From contig NZ_ML123052.1 in NCBI RefSeq assembly GCF_003846175.1, positions 36,501 through 100,500 of the forward strand: a stretch of DNA of 64,000 bases. The letters run 5' to 3'. The notes beneath the pieces are model-generated. The model was not told where the DNA came from, searched no databases, and worked only from the letters and a program-made list of their open reading frames with translations. Shown piece after piece: positions 33,612-41,759 of the stretch. This stretch comes from Streptomyces sp. ADI95-17. Its GTDB lineage: Bacteria; Actinomycetota; Actinomycetes; Streptomycetales; Streptomycetaceae. The number at the start of each line of letters is the position of its first letter. The first letter of the stretch is position 1. A program made the position numbers and the translations under genes.

Positions 33612-35069
33612 ATGGCTTACGACGATCTTCGTTCCCTCCTCCGGGCCCTGGAGCGCGAGGGCGAGCTCAAGCGCATCAAGGCCGAGGTCGACCCCTACCT
33701 GGAGGTCGGCGAGATCGTCGACCGGGTGAACAAGGCGGGCGGCCCCGCGCTGCTCTTCGAGAACGTCAAGGGGTCCTCGATGCCCCTGGCCATGAACGTC
33801 TTCGGCACCGACAAGCGGCTGCTCAAGGCGCTCGGCCTCAAGTCGTACGCCGACATCAGCGACAAGATCGGCGGGCTGCTCAAGCCGGAGCTGCCGCACG
33901 GCTTCGTCGGGGTGCGGGAGGCCTTCGGGAAGCTCGGCTCGATGGTGCACGTGCCGCCGAAGAAGGTGAAGCAGGAGAGCGCCCCGGTGCAGGAGGTCGT
34001 GCTCACCGGCGACGACGTGGACCTGGACCGGCTGCCCGCGCTCTTCACCTGGCCCGAGGACGGCGGCTCCTTCTTCAACCTGGGGCTCACCCACACCAAG
34101 CACCCGGAGACCGGCGTACGGAACCTGGGGCTGTACCGGCTCCAGCGCCACGACCGCCGCACCATCGGGATGCACTGGCAGATCCACAAGGACAGCCGCA
34201 ACCACTACCAGGTCGCCGCCAAGCGGGGCGAGCGGCTGCCGGTCGCCATCGCGTTCGGCGCGCCGCCCGCGGTGACGTACGCCTCCACCGCGCCGCTGCC
34301 GGGGGACATCGACGAGTACCTCTTCGCCGGGTTCATCCAGGGCAAGCGGATCGAGATGGTCGACTGCAAGACCGTGCCGCTCCAGGTCCCGGCCCAGGCC
34401 GAGGTCGTCATCGAGGGCTGGCTGGAGCCCGGGGAGATGCTTCCCGAGGGGCCGTTCGGCGACCACACCGGCTTCTACACGCCGCAGGAACCGTTCCCCG
34501 CGCTGACCATCGACTGCGTGACCATGCGGAAGCGTCCGCTGCTCCAGTCGATCGTGGTGGGCCGGCCGCCGACCGAGGACGGGCCGCTGGGGCGGGCCAC
34601 CGAGCGGTTCTTCCTGCCGCTCCTCAAGATCATCGTGCCGGACATCGTGGACTACCACCTGCCCGAGGCGGGCGGCTTCCACAATTGTGCGATCGTCTCG
34701 ATCGACAAGAAGTACCCGAAGCACGCCCAGAAGGTGATGAGCGCCATCTGGGGCGCGCACATGATGTCGCTGACCAAGCTGATCGTGGTCGTGGACTCCG
34801 ACTGCGACGTCCACGATCTGCACGAGGTGGCCTGGCGGGCGCTCGGCAACACGGACTACGCGCGGGACCTGACCGTCACCGAGGGGCCGGTCGACCATCT
34901 CGACCACGCCTCCTACCAGCAGTTCTGGGGCGGCAAGGCGGGCATCGACGCGACGAAGAAGTGGCCCGAGGAGGGCTACACCCGGGACGGGGGCTGGCCG
35001 GACATGGTCGAGTCCGACCCCGGGACGGCGGCGAAGGTCGACCGCCGGTGGAAGGAATACGGACTGTGA
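33612..35069 (+). CDS. UbiD-family decarboxylase of menaquinone biosynthesis
   Basis: 485 residues. UbiD enzymes use prenylated FMN to decarboxylate aromatic acids. Family blocks seen are YDDLRSLLRALEREGELKRI at the N-terminus, LLFENVKGSSMPLAMNVFGT, VRNLGLYRLQ, EVVIEGWLEPGEMLPEGPFGDHTGFY with the catalytic Glu region, and KIIVPDIVDYHLPEAGGFHN. It overlaps the MqnP gene (GTGA), and a UbiX-like gene for its cofactor lies 2.5 kb downstream. In the futalosine pathway of S. coelicolor the equivalent trio is thought to carry out the late decarboxylation and prenylation of 1,4-dihydroxy-6-naphthoate. Confidence 0.93.
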   Translation: MAYDDLRSLLRALEREGELKRIKAEVDPYLEVGEIVDRVNKAGGPALLFENVKGSSMPLAMNVFGTDKRLLKALGLKSYADISDKIGGLLKPELPHGFVGVREAFGKLGSMVHVPPKKVKQESAPVQEVVLTGDDVDLDRLPALFTWPEDGGSFFNLGLTHTKHPETGVRNLGLYRLQRHDRRTIGMHWQIHKDSRNHYQVAAKRGERLPVAIAFGAPPAVTYASTAPLPGDIDEYLFAGFIQGKRIEMVDCKTVPLQVPAQAEVVIEGWLEPGEMLPEGPFGDHTGFYTPQEPFPALTIDCVTMRKRPLLQSIVVGRPPTEDGPLGRATERFFLPLLKIIVPDIVDYHLPEAGGFHNCAIVSIDKKYPKHAQKVMSAIWGAHMMSLTKLIVVVDSDCDVHDLHEVAWRALGNTDYARDLTVTEGPVDHLDHASYQQFWGGKAGIDATKKWPEEGYTRDGGWPDMVESDPGTAAKVDRRWKEYGL

Positions 35070-35983
35070 GCGCCGCCGAAGCAGCACTGGGCTCAGGGCC
35101 CGTACAACCGAACAGCAAGGTCAAGGCGTTCCTGCGGCTCGTGATGATCGAGCACTCGGTCTTCGCGCTGCCCTTCGCGTACATCGCCGCCCTGACCGCG
35201 ATGTTCCGGGCGGACGGGTCCATCGACTGGGTCACGCTGCTGCTCGTCACCGTCGCGATGGTGGGGCTGCGGACTTTCGCGATGGCCTGCAACCGGATCA
35301 TCGACCGGGAGATCGACGCCCGGAACCCGCGCACCGCGAGCCGGGAGCTGGTCACCGGGGCGGTCACGGTGAAGTCGGCGTGGACGGGGGCGCTCGTCGC
35401 CGTCGTCGCCTTCCTCGGCGCGGCCGCGCTGCTGAACCCGCTCTGCCTGGCGCTCGCGCCGGTCGCCGTCGTGCCGATGGTGGTCTATCCGTACGGCAAG
35501 CGGTTCACCCACTACCCGCACGCCATCCTCGGTCTCGCGCAGGCCATAGGGCCGATCGGTGCCTGGCTGGCGGTGACCGGCAGCTGGTCGTGGGAGGCGG
35601 TGATCCTCGGTCTCGCGGTCGGGATCTGGATCGGTGGCTTCGACCTGATCTTCGGCTGCCAGGACGTCCAGGCGGACCGGGCGCACGGGGTGCGTTCGGT
35701 GCCGGCCCGGTTCGGTATTCCGGCCGCGCTGTGGGGCGCCCGGGTCTGCCACGCGGTGACGACCGGGCTGCTGGTCTGGTTCGGGCTGGCCACCGGGGCC
35801 GGGCTCTTCTACTGGATCGGCATGGCGATCGTCGCCGTCGCGTTCGTGTACGAGCACCGGGTGGTGCGGCCGCACGATCTGTCCCGGCTGAACCGGGCGT
35901 TCTTCTCGGTCAACGGGTTCATCGGGATCGCGCTCTTCGCCTGCGCGCTGCTGGATCTGCTGGTGCGGGGCCTGACGGTCTGA
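35066..35983 (+). CDS. mqnP: Menaquinone prenyltransferase MqnP (UbiA family)
   Basis: 305 residues with about eight membrane helices. Both Asp-rich Mg-diphosphate motifs are present: N76-x3-D80-x3-D84 (NRIIDREID) and D200-x3-D204 (DVQAD). It prenylates the naphthoate head group of the futalosine pathway in the membrane. It starts with GTG in a four-base overlap with the UbiD gene, so the two are translationally coupled. Family alternatives (haem O synthase, MenA) are less likely because of the UbiD/UbiX/MqnE neighbourhood. Confidence 0.93.
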   Translation: MSAAEAALGSGPVQPNSKVKAFLRLVMIEHSVFALPFAYIAALTAMFRADGSIDWVTLLLVTVAMVGLRTFAMACNRIIDREIDARNPRTASRELVTGAVTVKSAWTGALVAVVAFLGAAALLNPLCLALAPVAVVPMVVYPYGKRFTHYPHAILGLAQAIGPIGAWLAVTGSWSWEAVILGLAVGIWIGGFDLIFGCQDVQADRAHGVRSVPARFGIPAALWGARVCHAVTTGLLVWFGLATGAGLFYWIGMAIVAVAFVYEHRVVRPHDLSRLNRAFFSVNGFIGIALFACALLDLLVRGLTV

Positions 35984-36116
35984 GCCGGTCCCGGGCGTGT
36001 CCGGCGGCGCGCTCGGCGGCGTGTGTAACAGGGATGTCTTAGGGGTGTATTAGGAGGTGGCCGGGCGGAACGCGTCGTCCGGCCGGGTGGCTCTTGGTGA
36101 TCAGAAACGCTCGCTC

Positions 36117-36130
36117 GTACATACCTGTAC
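36117..36130. promoter_or_regulatory. GTACA-N4-TGTAC palindrome upstream of the DUF4232 gene
   Basis: A perfect inverted repeat lies 40 bp upstream of the lipoprotein ATG, within the likely promoter. The 187-bp gap after mqnP has no other clear element. Confidence 0.4.
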
Positions 36131-36170
36131 TGAGTGGCCGTCAGCTTTCACCGATCCTGAGGACGAATTG

Positions 36171-36824
36171 ATGCGTGTACGCAAGCTCACCTTCGCTGCC
36201 CTGGCCGTCGCCGCAGGTCTTTCGCTCACGGCCTGTCAGAACGGCGAGGACGATCTGGGGCAGGGTGCCCCGCCGTCCGCGTCCGGTGCGGCTTCCGCGA
36301 GCGGTGGTTCGGGTTCGGGCGGTGCGGAGCAGGGCTCCGACGGGAAGGGCTCCGGTGGGCAGGGTGCGGCTGCCGGGAGCGGGTCCGATGTGAACGGCAG
36401 GGTCGGCAAGTGCCGTACCGACGAGCTGGAGATCACGGCGTCGGACAGCACCGTCGGTGGTGACACCGAGGGGACGGTGGCGGTGGAGCTGAAGAACGGC
36501 GGGGGCCGGGACTGTCTGCTCTCGGGGTACGCGGGTGTCGATCTGAAGACGAGCGCGGGGTCGTTGTCGGCGGTGCGTACGGGTGAGAAGTCGACGCCGA
36601 TGACGTTGAAGGACGGGAAGTCGGTGTACTTCGGTATCAGCTACCCGGTCAACGATTCGGGTGGTTCCGGTGTCCGTGTCACGGGGCTGGTGGTGACTCC
36701 GCCGGACGAGACGAAGTCGGTCACCCTCGACTGGCCGGGCGCCGCGTCGCTGCCCGTCACGGACGGTTCCGGTTCCCAGGTGAAGGTCGGCCCGATGGGC
36801 AGCGCCGGCCAGGGCGAGGGCTGA
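36171..36824 (+). CDS. DUF4232-domain lipoprotein
   Basis: 217 residues. The signal peptide ends in LTAC with Cys22. A Gly/Ser-rich linker fills residues 28-73. The DUF4232 domain (about 78-217) starts with GKCRTDELEITASDSTV and includes ELKNGGGRDCLLSGYAGVDL and FGISYPVNDSGGSGVRV; two cysteines probably pair. Related proteins are common in Streptomyces without a known function. A GAGGAC ribosome site precedes the ATG. Confidence 0.92.
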   Translation: MRVRKLTFAALAVAAGLSLTACQNGEDDLGQGAPPSASGAASASGGSGSGGAEQGSDGKGSGGQGAAAGSGSDVNGRVGKCRTDELEITASDSTVGGDTEGTVAVELKNGGGRDCLLSGYAGVDLKTSAGSLSAVRTGEKSTPMTLKDGKSVYFGISYPVNDSGGSGVRVTGLVVTPPDETKSVTLDWPGAASLPVTDGSGSQVKVGPMGSAGQGEG

Positions 36825-36851
36825 CCCGGACACACCGGCTCCGTCCGCGCT

Positions 36852-37487
36852 CTACGGTATGAGCGGCCGAGCCGGCGCCACCGTGCTCCGGCCGTGCGCG
36901 GGGCGGCGGAAGACGAACGCCGCCGCCACACCCGCCGCCAGCCCGAAGAGGTGCCCCTGCCAGCTGACCGAGGTGTTGGCGGGGGAGATCCCCACCAGGA
37001 TCGATGAGCCCCATATCGCGCCGATCAGCAGTCCGGCGCCGACGTCGAGCATTCGGCGGTCCACGAAGCCCCGGACGAGCAGATAGCCGAAGAGGCCGAA
37101 GACCAGCCCCGACGCGCCCGCCGTGTTGGAGCCGCTCGGCGAGACCAGCCAGACGCCGAGCCCGTCGACCACGATGATCATCGCGGCCACGGCGGCGAAT
37201 CTGCGGATTCCGCTGAGCGCGGCGAGGAAGCCGAAGACCAGCAGCGGCACGCTGTTGGAGGCGACGTGGCCGAAGCCGAAGTGGATGAAGGACGCGGGCA
37301 CGACGTCCAGCAGCTCGGCGGCCCGGCGGGGCTCTATCCCGAAGCCGTCCAGCGAGTGACCGGTCGAGGCGTCGACGATTTCGAGCAGCCAGAGGAAGGC
37401 CACCCAGCCCAGCATCAGCTCGGCCGCGGTCCTCGCGCGCCCGCCCGCACCCCACGCCGGTGCGGATCGGTCCGGCATCAAGGCCAT
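36852..37487 (-). CDS. Rhomboid-family intramembrane serine protease
   Basis: About 211 residues from the ATG at 37487, which follows a GGGGGG site. Six or so membrane helices are predicted. The catalytic pair is visible: GASG with Ser126 and His179 in WQGHLFGLAAG. FIHFGFGHVASNSVPLLVFG before them is the oxyanion/His-Asn region of rhomboids. It would cleave membrane proteins within or near the bilayer; the substrate is unknown. It is convergent with the DUF4232 lipoprotein gene and divergent from the UbiX-like gene. Confidence 0.92.
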   Translation of the reverse strand: MALMPDRSAPAWGAGGRARTAAELMLGWVAFLWLLEIVDASTGHSLDGFGIEPRRAAELLDVVPASFIHFGFGHVASNSVPLLVFGFLAALSGIRRFAAVAAMIIVVDGLGVWLVSPSGSNTAGASGLVFGLFGYLLVRGFVDRRMLDVGAGLLIGAIWGSSILVGISPANTSVSWQGHLFGLAAGVAAAFVFRRPAHGRSTVAPARPLIP

Positions 37488-37608
37488 CGTGCCCCCCTGG
37501 TGTCCCCTGGTATCCCCTGACGTTCCCGGTCGCCCCTGCTCCCGACCCTGGAACGACCGGGGCACCTTACTCGGTTCCGGTTTCGTACTGCCGGATAGGC
37601 TCGGGTAT

Positions 37609-38301
37609 GTGGATTCCGGGACTTCAGTAAGTCAGCACCAGCGACAGCCTTGGATTGTCGGGGTTTCAGGCGCTTCGGGCACCCCTTTCGCCGCCGCCGT
37701 ACTGCGCGGTCTGCTGGCCGCCGGGGAGAGCGTCGATCTGGTGGTGAGCCGGGCCTCGCGGCTGACCCTGCTGGACGAGACCGGGATCGCGTTCCGCGAC
37801 GCGCACTGGCAGGAGGACCTGCGCGGCTGGCTGGCGCGCGGGGCGGACGGGAAGCCGCACACCTTCGATGTGGACGTCGAGGACGTACGGCACTGGGCGG
37901 CCGGTGATCTCGCGGCGGGACCGTCCTCGGGTTCGTACCCGGCGAAGGGGATGCTGATCGTCCCGGCCTCGACGGCCTGTGTGGCCGGAGTGGCGCTCGG
38001 GCTCTCGAAGGATCTGCTCCAGCGGGCCGCGAGCGTGACGCTCAAGGAGCGGCGGAAGCTGGTCGTCGCGGTGCGGGAGACTCCGCTGAACGGTCAGACG
38101 CTGAAGCATCTGGTGAGCCTGGACGAGGCGGGCGCCGTGGTGCTGCCCGCCTCTCCGGCGTTCTACGCGGGGGCGACGCACATCCAGGATCTGGTGGACT
38201 TCGTCGCCGGGCGGGTACTGGACGCGGCGGGGGTGCCGCACGACCTGTACCGCCGGTGGGAGGGAGAGCTCGGTGGCGGCTCCCGCGACTCCCGTGGCTG
38301 A
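37609..38301 (+). CDS. UbiX-family flavin prenyltransferase
   Basis: About 230 residues if started at the GTG at 37609. A TAGGCT -10-like element ends about nine bases before it, so the mRNA may be leaderless; an upstream ATG at 37489 gives an unlikely Pro/Arg-rich leader. It has the FMN-binding GVSGASGTPFAAAVL, VVSRASRLTL, KGMLIVPASTACVAGVALGLSKDLLQRAA and the C-terminal ATHIQDLVDFVAGRVLDAAGV. It attaches dimethylallyl to FMN to make the prFMN cofactor of UbiD decarboxylases, so it should serve the UbiD gene upstream. Confidence 0.93.
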   Translation: MDSGTSVSQHQRQPWIVGVSGASGTPFAAAVLRGLLAAGESVDLVVSRASRLTLLDETGIAFRDAHWQEDLRGWLARGADGKPHTFDVDVEDVRHWAAGDLAAGPSSGSYPAKGMLIVPASTACVAGVALGLSKDLLQRAASVTLKERRKLVVAVRETPLNGQTLKHLVSLDEAGAVVLPASPAFYAGATHIQDLVDFVAGRVLDAAGVPHDLYRRWEGELGGGSRDSRG

Positions 38302-38309
38302 GCCTCTGG

Positions 38310-38444
38310 TCAGCGCTTCTTCATGGCGCGCGGCTTACGGGTCCGGTCGACCCGGTGCGCGGCGGCGGGCTGGTGGGCACGCGAGCGGTTGGCCAGGTCC
38401 TGCAGCTCGCGCATTCGGGCGTAGGCCATCTCGATCGTGTACAC
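38310..38444 (-). CDS. Small basic protein, 44 residues
   Basis: A 45-codon frame starting with GTG and preceded by AGGAG eight bases upstream. The product begins MYTIEMAYARMRELQDLA, a predicted amphipathic helix, and ends with a very basic tail (RKPRAMKKR). It has good Streptomyces codon bias. Its stop lies nine bp beyond the convergent UbiX-like gene's stop. The upstream sequence runs into the promoter region of the Lrp-type gene, so the two are divergent. The function is unknown; DNA or RNA binding is possible from the charge. Confidence 0.75.
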   Translation of the reverse strand: MYTIEMAYARMRELQDLANRSRAHQPAAAHRVDRTRKPRAMKKR

Positions 38445-38576
38445 GGTGTTTTCACTCCTGAAGATTCGAAAGCATTTTTTGGATGTTCTGAAAGATTTGC
38501 AGGCGGTGAAGCCTGCATGCCTTAGATTCTACACATAGACTCGCGATACTGCTGAACAATGGAAGGTTTCAGTCAC

Positions 38577-39032
38577 ATGGACGCGGTGGACAGGCAGCTC
38601 ATCCAGGCCCTCAGAGAGAACGGCAGGGCCTCGTACGCCGAGCTGGGACGGCTCGTCGGGCTCTCCGGGCCCAGCGTCACCGACCGCATCAACCGGCTGG
38701 AAACCGCCGGTGTCATCACCGGCTACCGCGCCACCGTCGACGCCGCCTCCCTCGGGCTCGGGGTCACGGCCCTGATCGGCATCTCGCTCTCCGACGCGGC
38801 CGACCACGAGGACGTGGCGCGTCGGCTGAAGGACCTCGCGGAGATCGAGGACGCCTGGTTCATCGCGGGCGACGACTCGTACATGCTCAAGGTGCGCGTC
38901 GGTGACGTGGACGGTCTGGAGAAGACCATCCGCCGGCTCAGCGGCACGCGGGGCGTCTCGCGCACCCGGACCACGATCGTGCTCTCCACCAAGTGGGAGA
39001 ACCGGGTCGGGGAACTTCCCGAGGAGTCGTAG
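38577..39032 (+). CDS. Lrp/AsnC-family transcriptional regulator
   Basis: 151 residues from the ATG at 38577; an ATG six codons earlier (38559) is possible. The N-terminal helix-turn-helix (MDAVDRQLIQALRENGRASY, LGRLVGLSGPSVTDRINRLE) is followed by the RAM ligand domain (GYRATVDAASLGLG; VEIxDAWFIAGDDSYMLKVR pattern). It sits 95 bp upstream of mqnE. It may sense amino acids or menaquinone intermediates, but its targets are not known. Confidence 0.93.
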   Translation: MDAVDRQLIQALRENGRASYAELGRLVGLSGPSVTDRINRLETAGVITGYRATVDAASLGLGVTALIGISLSDAADHEDVARRLKDLAEIEDAWFIAGDDSYMLKVRVGDVDGLEKTIRRLSGTRGVSRTRTTIVLSTKWENRVGELPEES

Positions 39033-39127
39033 GCGTAACGTGGTGGAGCCCCCGGGGGACCGGGGGTTTCACCCGGTATCAACCGTCCGGGAAACGCACA
39101 GCACTTCGACAACTGGGAGGCAGCCGC

Positions 39128-40291
39128 ATGGACGTCGGGCTCAAGCGCGAGCTGGAGGAGAAGGTCCGCGCAGGAGAGCGGCTGACCCGTGAGGACGGCA
39201 TCGCCCTCTACGAGTCGGACGACCTGGCCTGGCTCGGCGGTCTCGCCCACGAGGTGCGGACGCAGCTGAACGGCGACGTCGTGCACTTCAACGTCAACCG
39301 GCACCTCAACATGACGAACGTGTGCACCGCGTCGTGTGCGTACTGCTCGTTCCAGCGCAAGCCGGGCGAGAAGGACGCGTACACCATGCGCATCGAGGAG
39401 GCCGTCCGCCTCGCGAAGGCGATGGAGGGCGAGAACCTCACCGAGCTGCACATCGTCAACGGGCTGCACCCCACCCTGCCGTGGCGTTACTACCCGCGCT
39501 CGCTGAGCGCGCTGAAGGAAGCCCTGCCGCAGGTCTCCCTCAAGGCGTTCACCGCCACCGAGATCCACCACTTCGAGACCATCTCCGGGCTCTCCGCCTC
39601 CGAGATCCTCGACGAGCTGATCGAGGCCGGCCTGGAGTCGCTGACCGGCGGCGGCGCGGAGATCTTCGACTGGGAGGTCCGTCAGCACATCGTGGACCAC
39701 GCCACCCACTGGGAGGACTGGTCGCGGATCCACCGCCTGGCGCACGAGAAGGGGCTCAAGACCCCGGCGACCATGCTGTACGGGCACATCGAGGAGCCCC
39801 GGCACCGCGTCGACCACGTGCTGCGGCTGCGTGAGCTCCAGGACGAGACCGGCGGCTTCCAGGTCTTCATCCCGCTGCGCTACCAGCACGACTTCGTGGA
39901 CATGAAGGACGGCAAGGTCCGCAACAAGCTCCAGGCGCGCACGACGATGGCGACCGGCGCCGAGGCGCTGAAGACCTTCGCGGTCTCCCGGCTGCTCTTC
40001 GACAACGTCCCGCACGTCAAGGTCTTCTGGGTGATGCACGGGGTGCAGACCGCCCAGCTGGCGCTGCAGCACGGTGCGGACGACATGGACGGATCGGTCG
40101 TCGAGTACAAGATCACGCACGACGCGGACAACTACGGCACGCCGAACAAGCTCGGCCGCGAGGACCTGCTGGACCTGATCCGCGACGCGGGCTTCCGTCC
40201 CGTCGAGCGCAACACCCGGTACGAGATCATCCGCGAGTACCCGGGCCCGGACGCCGGGCGGCGCGAGTCGCCGCAGCCGATGCGCGTCTGA
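39128..40291 (+). CDS. mqnE: Aminofutalosine synthase MqnE (radical SAM)
   Basis: 387 residues. The radical SAM cluster motif C66-x3-C70-x2-C73 lies in NVCTASCAYCSF, and the N-terminus has ALYESDDLAWLGGLAHEVR, a mark of the CofH/MqnC/MqnE group. TGGGAEIFDWEVRQHI and WVMHGVQTAQLALQHGADDMDG further support MqnE over MqnC. The enzyme joins a chorismate-derived enol pyruvate with SAM to form aminodeoxyfutalosine early in the futalosine menaquinone pathway. GGGAGG precedes the ATG. A hairpin follows the gene. Confidence 0.96.
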   Translation: MDVGLKRELEEKVRAGERLTREDGIALYESDDLAWLGGLAHEVRTQLNGDVVHFNVNRHLNMTNVCTASCAYCSFQRKPGEKDAYTMRIEEAVRLAKAMEGENLTELHIVNGLHPTLPWRYYPRSLSALKEALPQVSLKAFTATEIHHFETISGLSASEILDELIEAGLESLTGGGAEIFDWEVRQHIVDHATHWEDWSRIHRLAHEKGLKTPATMLYGHIEEPRHRVDHVLRLRELQDETGGFQVFIPLRYQHDFVDMKDGKVRNKLQARTTMATGAEALKTFAVSRLLFDNVPHVKVFWVMHGVQTAQLALQHGADDMDGSVVEYKITHDADNYGTPNKLGREDLLDLIRDAGFRPVERNTRYEIIREYPGPDAGRRESPQPMRV

Positions 40292-40315
40292 CTCGCGAAC
40301 CTCCGGAAGTACGGG

Positions 40316-40340
40316 AGCCCCGGCCGCCGGCCGGGGCTTT
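40316..40340 (+). terminator. Intrinsic terminator after mqnE
   Basis: Perfect 10-bp stem AGCCCCGGCC / GGCCGGGGCT with a three-nt loop, followed by TTTCT, 25 nt after the mqnE stop. Confidence 0.9.
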
Positions 40341-40395
40341 CTCGCGTTCTGGACATGGTTTGAGGCGGCGGTTCGGTAATGGTTAGTCTGCGCTT

Positions 40396-40923
40396 ATGGC
40401 GCTTACATTCGAGTTGGATCCCGAGGTCGACGGCACGCTGCGGGACGGCATCACCGAGCTGTGGACCGATGTCTCCGAAGCGGGCGGCGCGGTCGGCTTC
40501 GTACCGCCCGTCACGGCCGACGACATCCGGCCCGAACTGGCCAAGCATCTGGGTGCCATGGCCGAGGGTCACACCCGCCTGCTGATCGGCCGCGACGAGG
40601 ACGGCGCCGTCGCCGCCACGGTCTTCCTCGCCCTCAACACCCACCGGCTGATGCGCCACTGGCTCTGGCTCTACACGGTGATGGTCCACCCCCGTCACCA
40701 GGGCAAGGGCTACGGGCGCGATCTGATGGACGCCGCGGAGCGGGCGGCCCGCGGGATTGACGGGATCGAGGCCGTCCGGCTCACCTGCCGCGGCGGCACC
40801 GGCGTCGACCGGTTCTACGCCTCCTGCGGATACAAGGAGGTCGGACGGGTGCCGGACGCGATCCGGGTGGCCGACGGGGACGACCGCGACGACATCATCA
40901 TGCTGCTGCCGCTCGGGTGCTGA
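40396..40923 (+). CDS. GNAT-family N-acetyltransferase
   Basis: 175 residues. Motif A is LYTVMVHPRHQGKGYGRDLMDAAERAA (residues about 92-118) with the acetyl-CoA loop QGKGYG. VDRFYASCGYKEVGRVPDAI is the C-terminal motif B. The N-terminal part (LWTDVSEAGGAVGFVPPVTADDIRP) is common in Streptomyces GNATs of unknown substrate. It stands alone between the mqnE terminator and the DUF4229 gene. Confidence 0.92.
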   Translation: MALTFELDPEVDGTLRDGITELWTDVSEAGGAVGFVPPVTADDIRPELAKHLGAMAEGHTRLLIGRDEDGAVAATVFLALNTHRLMRHWLWLYTVMVHPRHQGKGYGRDLMDAAERAARGIDGIEAVRLTCRGGTGVDRFYASCGYKEVGRVPDAIRVADGDDRDDIIMLLPLGC

Positions 40924-41032
40924 GAGGCTGCGCACCCCTTTGGTGGAGCCCTGCGAACTGATCGATTCCGGGGCATGCTTCACTGGTCGGGCAGGATCGA
41001 AGGACCGTCATACGTTGAGAGAGAGGCCAACT

Positions 41033-41329
41033 GTGTCCGCTGCCAAGCCGAGCGCGACAATTCGGTACACCGCGATGCGCCTCAGTATCTTCGTCGGCTG
41101 CTTCGCCGTCGCCGCCGTAGCCGTGCACTTCGGCCTGCTGCCCTCCGGGACGAACGGCTCGAATCTCGTCTGGGTGATTCTGCTCGCCCTGGTCCTGTCC
41201 GCGCCGCTCAGCTACGTGCTGCTGCGCAAGCAGCGCGACGAGATGTCCGAGCAGATCGTGTCCACGGTCGACCGCGCCAAGGGGCGCCTTGAGGCGAACC
41301 GGACCCGCGAGGACCACGTCACCCCGTGA
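41033..41329 (+). CDS. DUF4229-type small membrane protein
   Basis: 98 residues from a GTG at 41033 with GAGAGG six bases upstream. Two membrane helices are predicted (about 18-37 and 48-67). SYVLLRKQRDEMSEQIVSTVDRAKGRLEANR after helix 2 is the family mark. The tail is a charged helix. No role is known. Confidence 0.88.
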   Translation: MSAAKPSATIRYTAMRLSIFVGCFAVAAVAVHFGLLPSGTNGSNLVWVILLALVLSAPLSYVLLRKQRDEMSEQIVSTVDRAKGRLEANRTREDHVTP

Positions 41330-41400
41330 TGAAGGTGGCGACGGCGTGAGGGCCGCGTAAGGACTACGTAAGCTTCCTCACACCCGTACTTTTTCACTCG

Positions 41401-41441
41401 AAACCCCAGCGCCGGAGCGCCTGCTCCTGTACTGGGGTTTT
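41401..41441. terminator. Intrinsic terminator after the DUF4229 gene
   Basis: Perfect nine-bp stem AAACCCCAG / CTGGGGTTT with a 22-nt loop, followed by a T, and preceded by A on the other side, so it can act in both directions. Confidence 0.85.
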
Positions 41442-41508
41442 GTCGTTCCCGCAGAGGTCCGGGGCGCGCTGGCGGCGGTGGCGGCGGGCGGTCGGGGTCA
41501 AAGAAGAG

Positions 41509-41547
41509 CTTTGAGGTTCTCAAAGTTCAAGTGTTAACGTGTTCGAC
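41509..41547 (+). promoter_or_regulatory. Promoter with overlapping palindrome, upstream of the Cys leader peptide
   Basis: A perfect CTTTGAG-GTT-CTCAAAG palindrome (41509-41525) overlaps a -35-like TTGAGG (41511-41516). A -10-like TAACGT (41535-41540) follows with an 18-bp spacer. The start point would fall at about 41547, one base from the leader-peptide ATG. Confidence 0.6.
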
Positions 41548-41655
41548 ATGAAGACAGCAGTGCGCCATCGATTCGCCGCGAGCGTCCCGCTCGTGGAGCG
41601 CCTGCATGTCGATCTCTGCCGCTGTATGTCCGCGGTCTGTTGCCGCAACGTCTGA
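41548..41655 (+). CDS. Cysteine-rich leader peptide, 35 residues
   Basis: Short ORF before the symporter gene. The C-terminal half contains HVDLCRCMSAVCCR, with four cysteines at positions 24, 26, 31 and 32. HVDL-x-R-x3-A-x-C-R resembles the leader peptides that precede sulfur/cysteine genes in actinomycetes, where slow translation of Cys codons exposes the downstream gene. The predicted transcription start nearly coincides with the ATG, so it is likely leaderless. A strong hairpin (41670-41697) follows the stop codon. It is too short for normal ORF finders. Confidence 0.7.
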   Translation: MKTAVRHRFAASVPLVERLHVDLCRCMSAVCCRNV

Positions 41656-41669
41656 ACCGGCACCATGCA

Positions 41670-41697
41670 GCGGCGCCGCCCCTGACGCGGGCGCCGC
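41670..41697 (+). promoter_or_regulatory. Attenuator-like hairpin between leader and symporter
   Basis: Perfect eight-bp stem GCGGCGCC / GGCGCCGC with a 12-nt loop, 15 nt after the leader stop and 62 nt before the symporter start. It could be affected by ribosome position in the leader. Confidence 0.55.
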
Positions 41698-41759
41698 ACC
41701 CCCCGTCCCCCGCACAGCCGTCCCCGTGCGCCCCGATGCGTCACATCTGGAGTGTGTCC

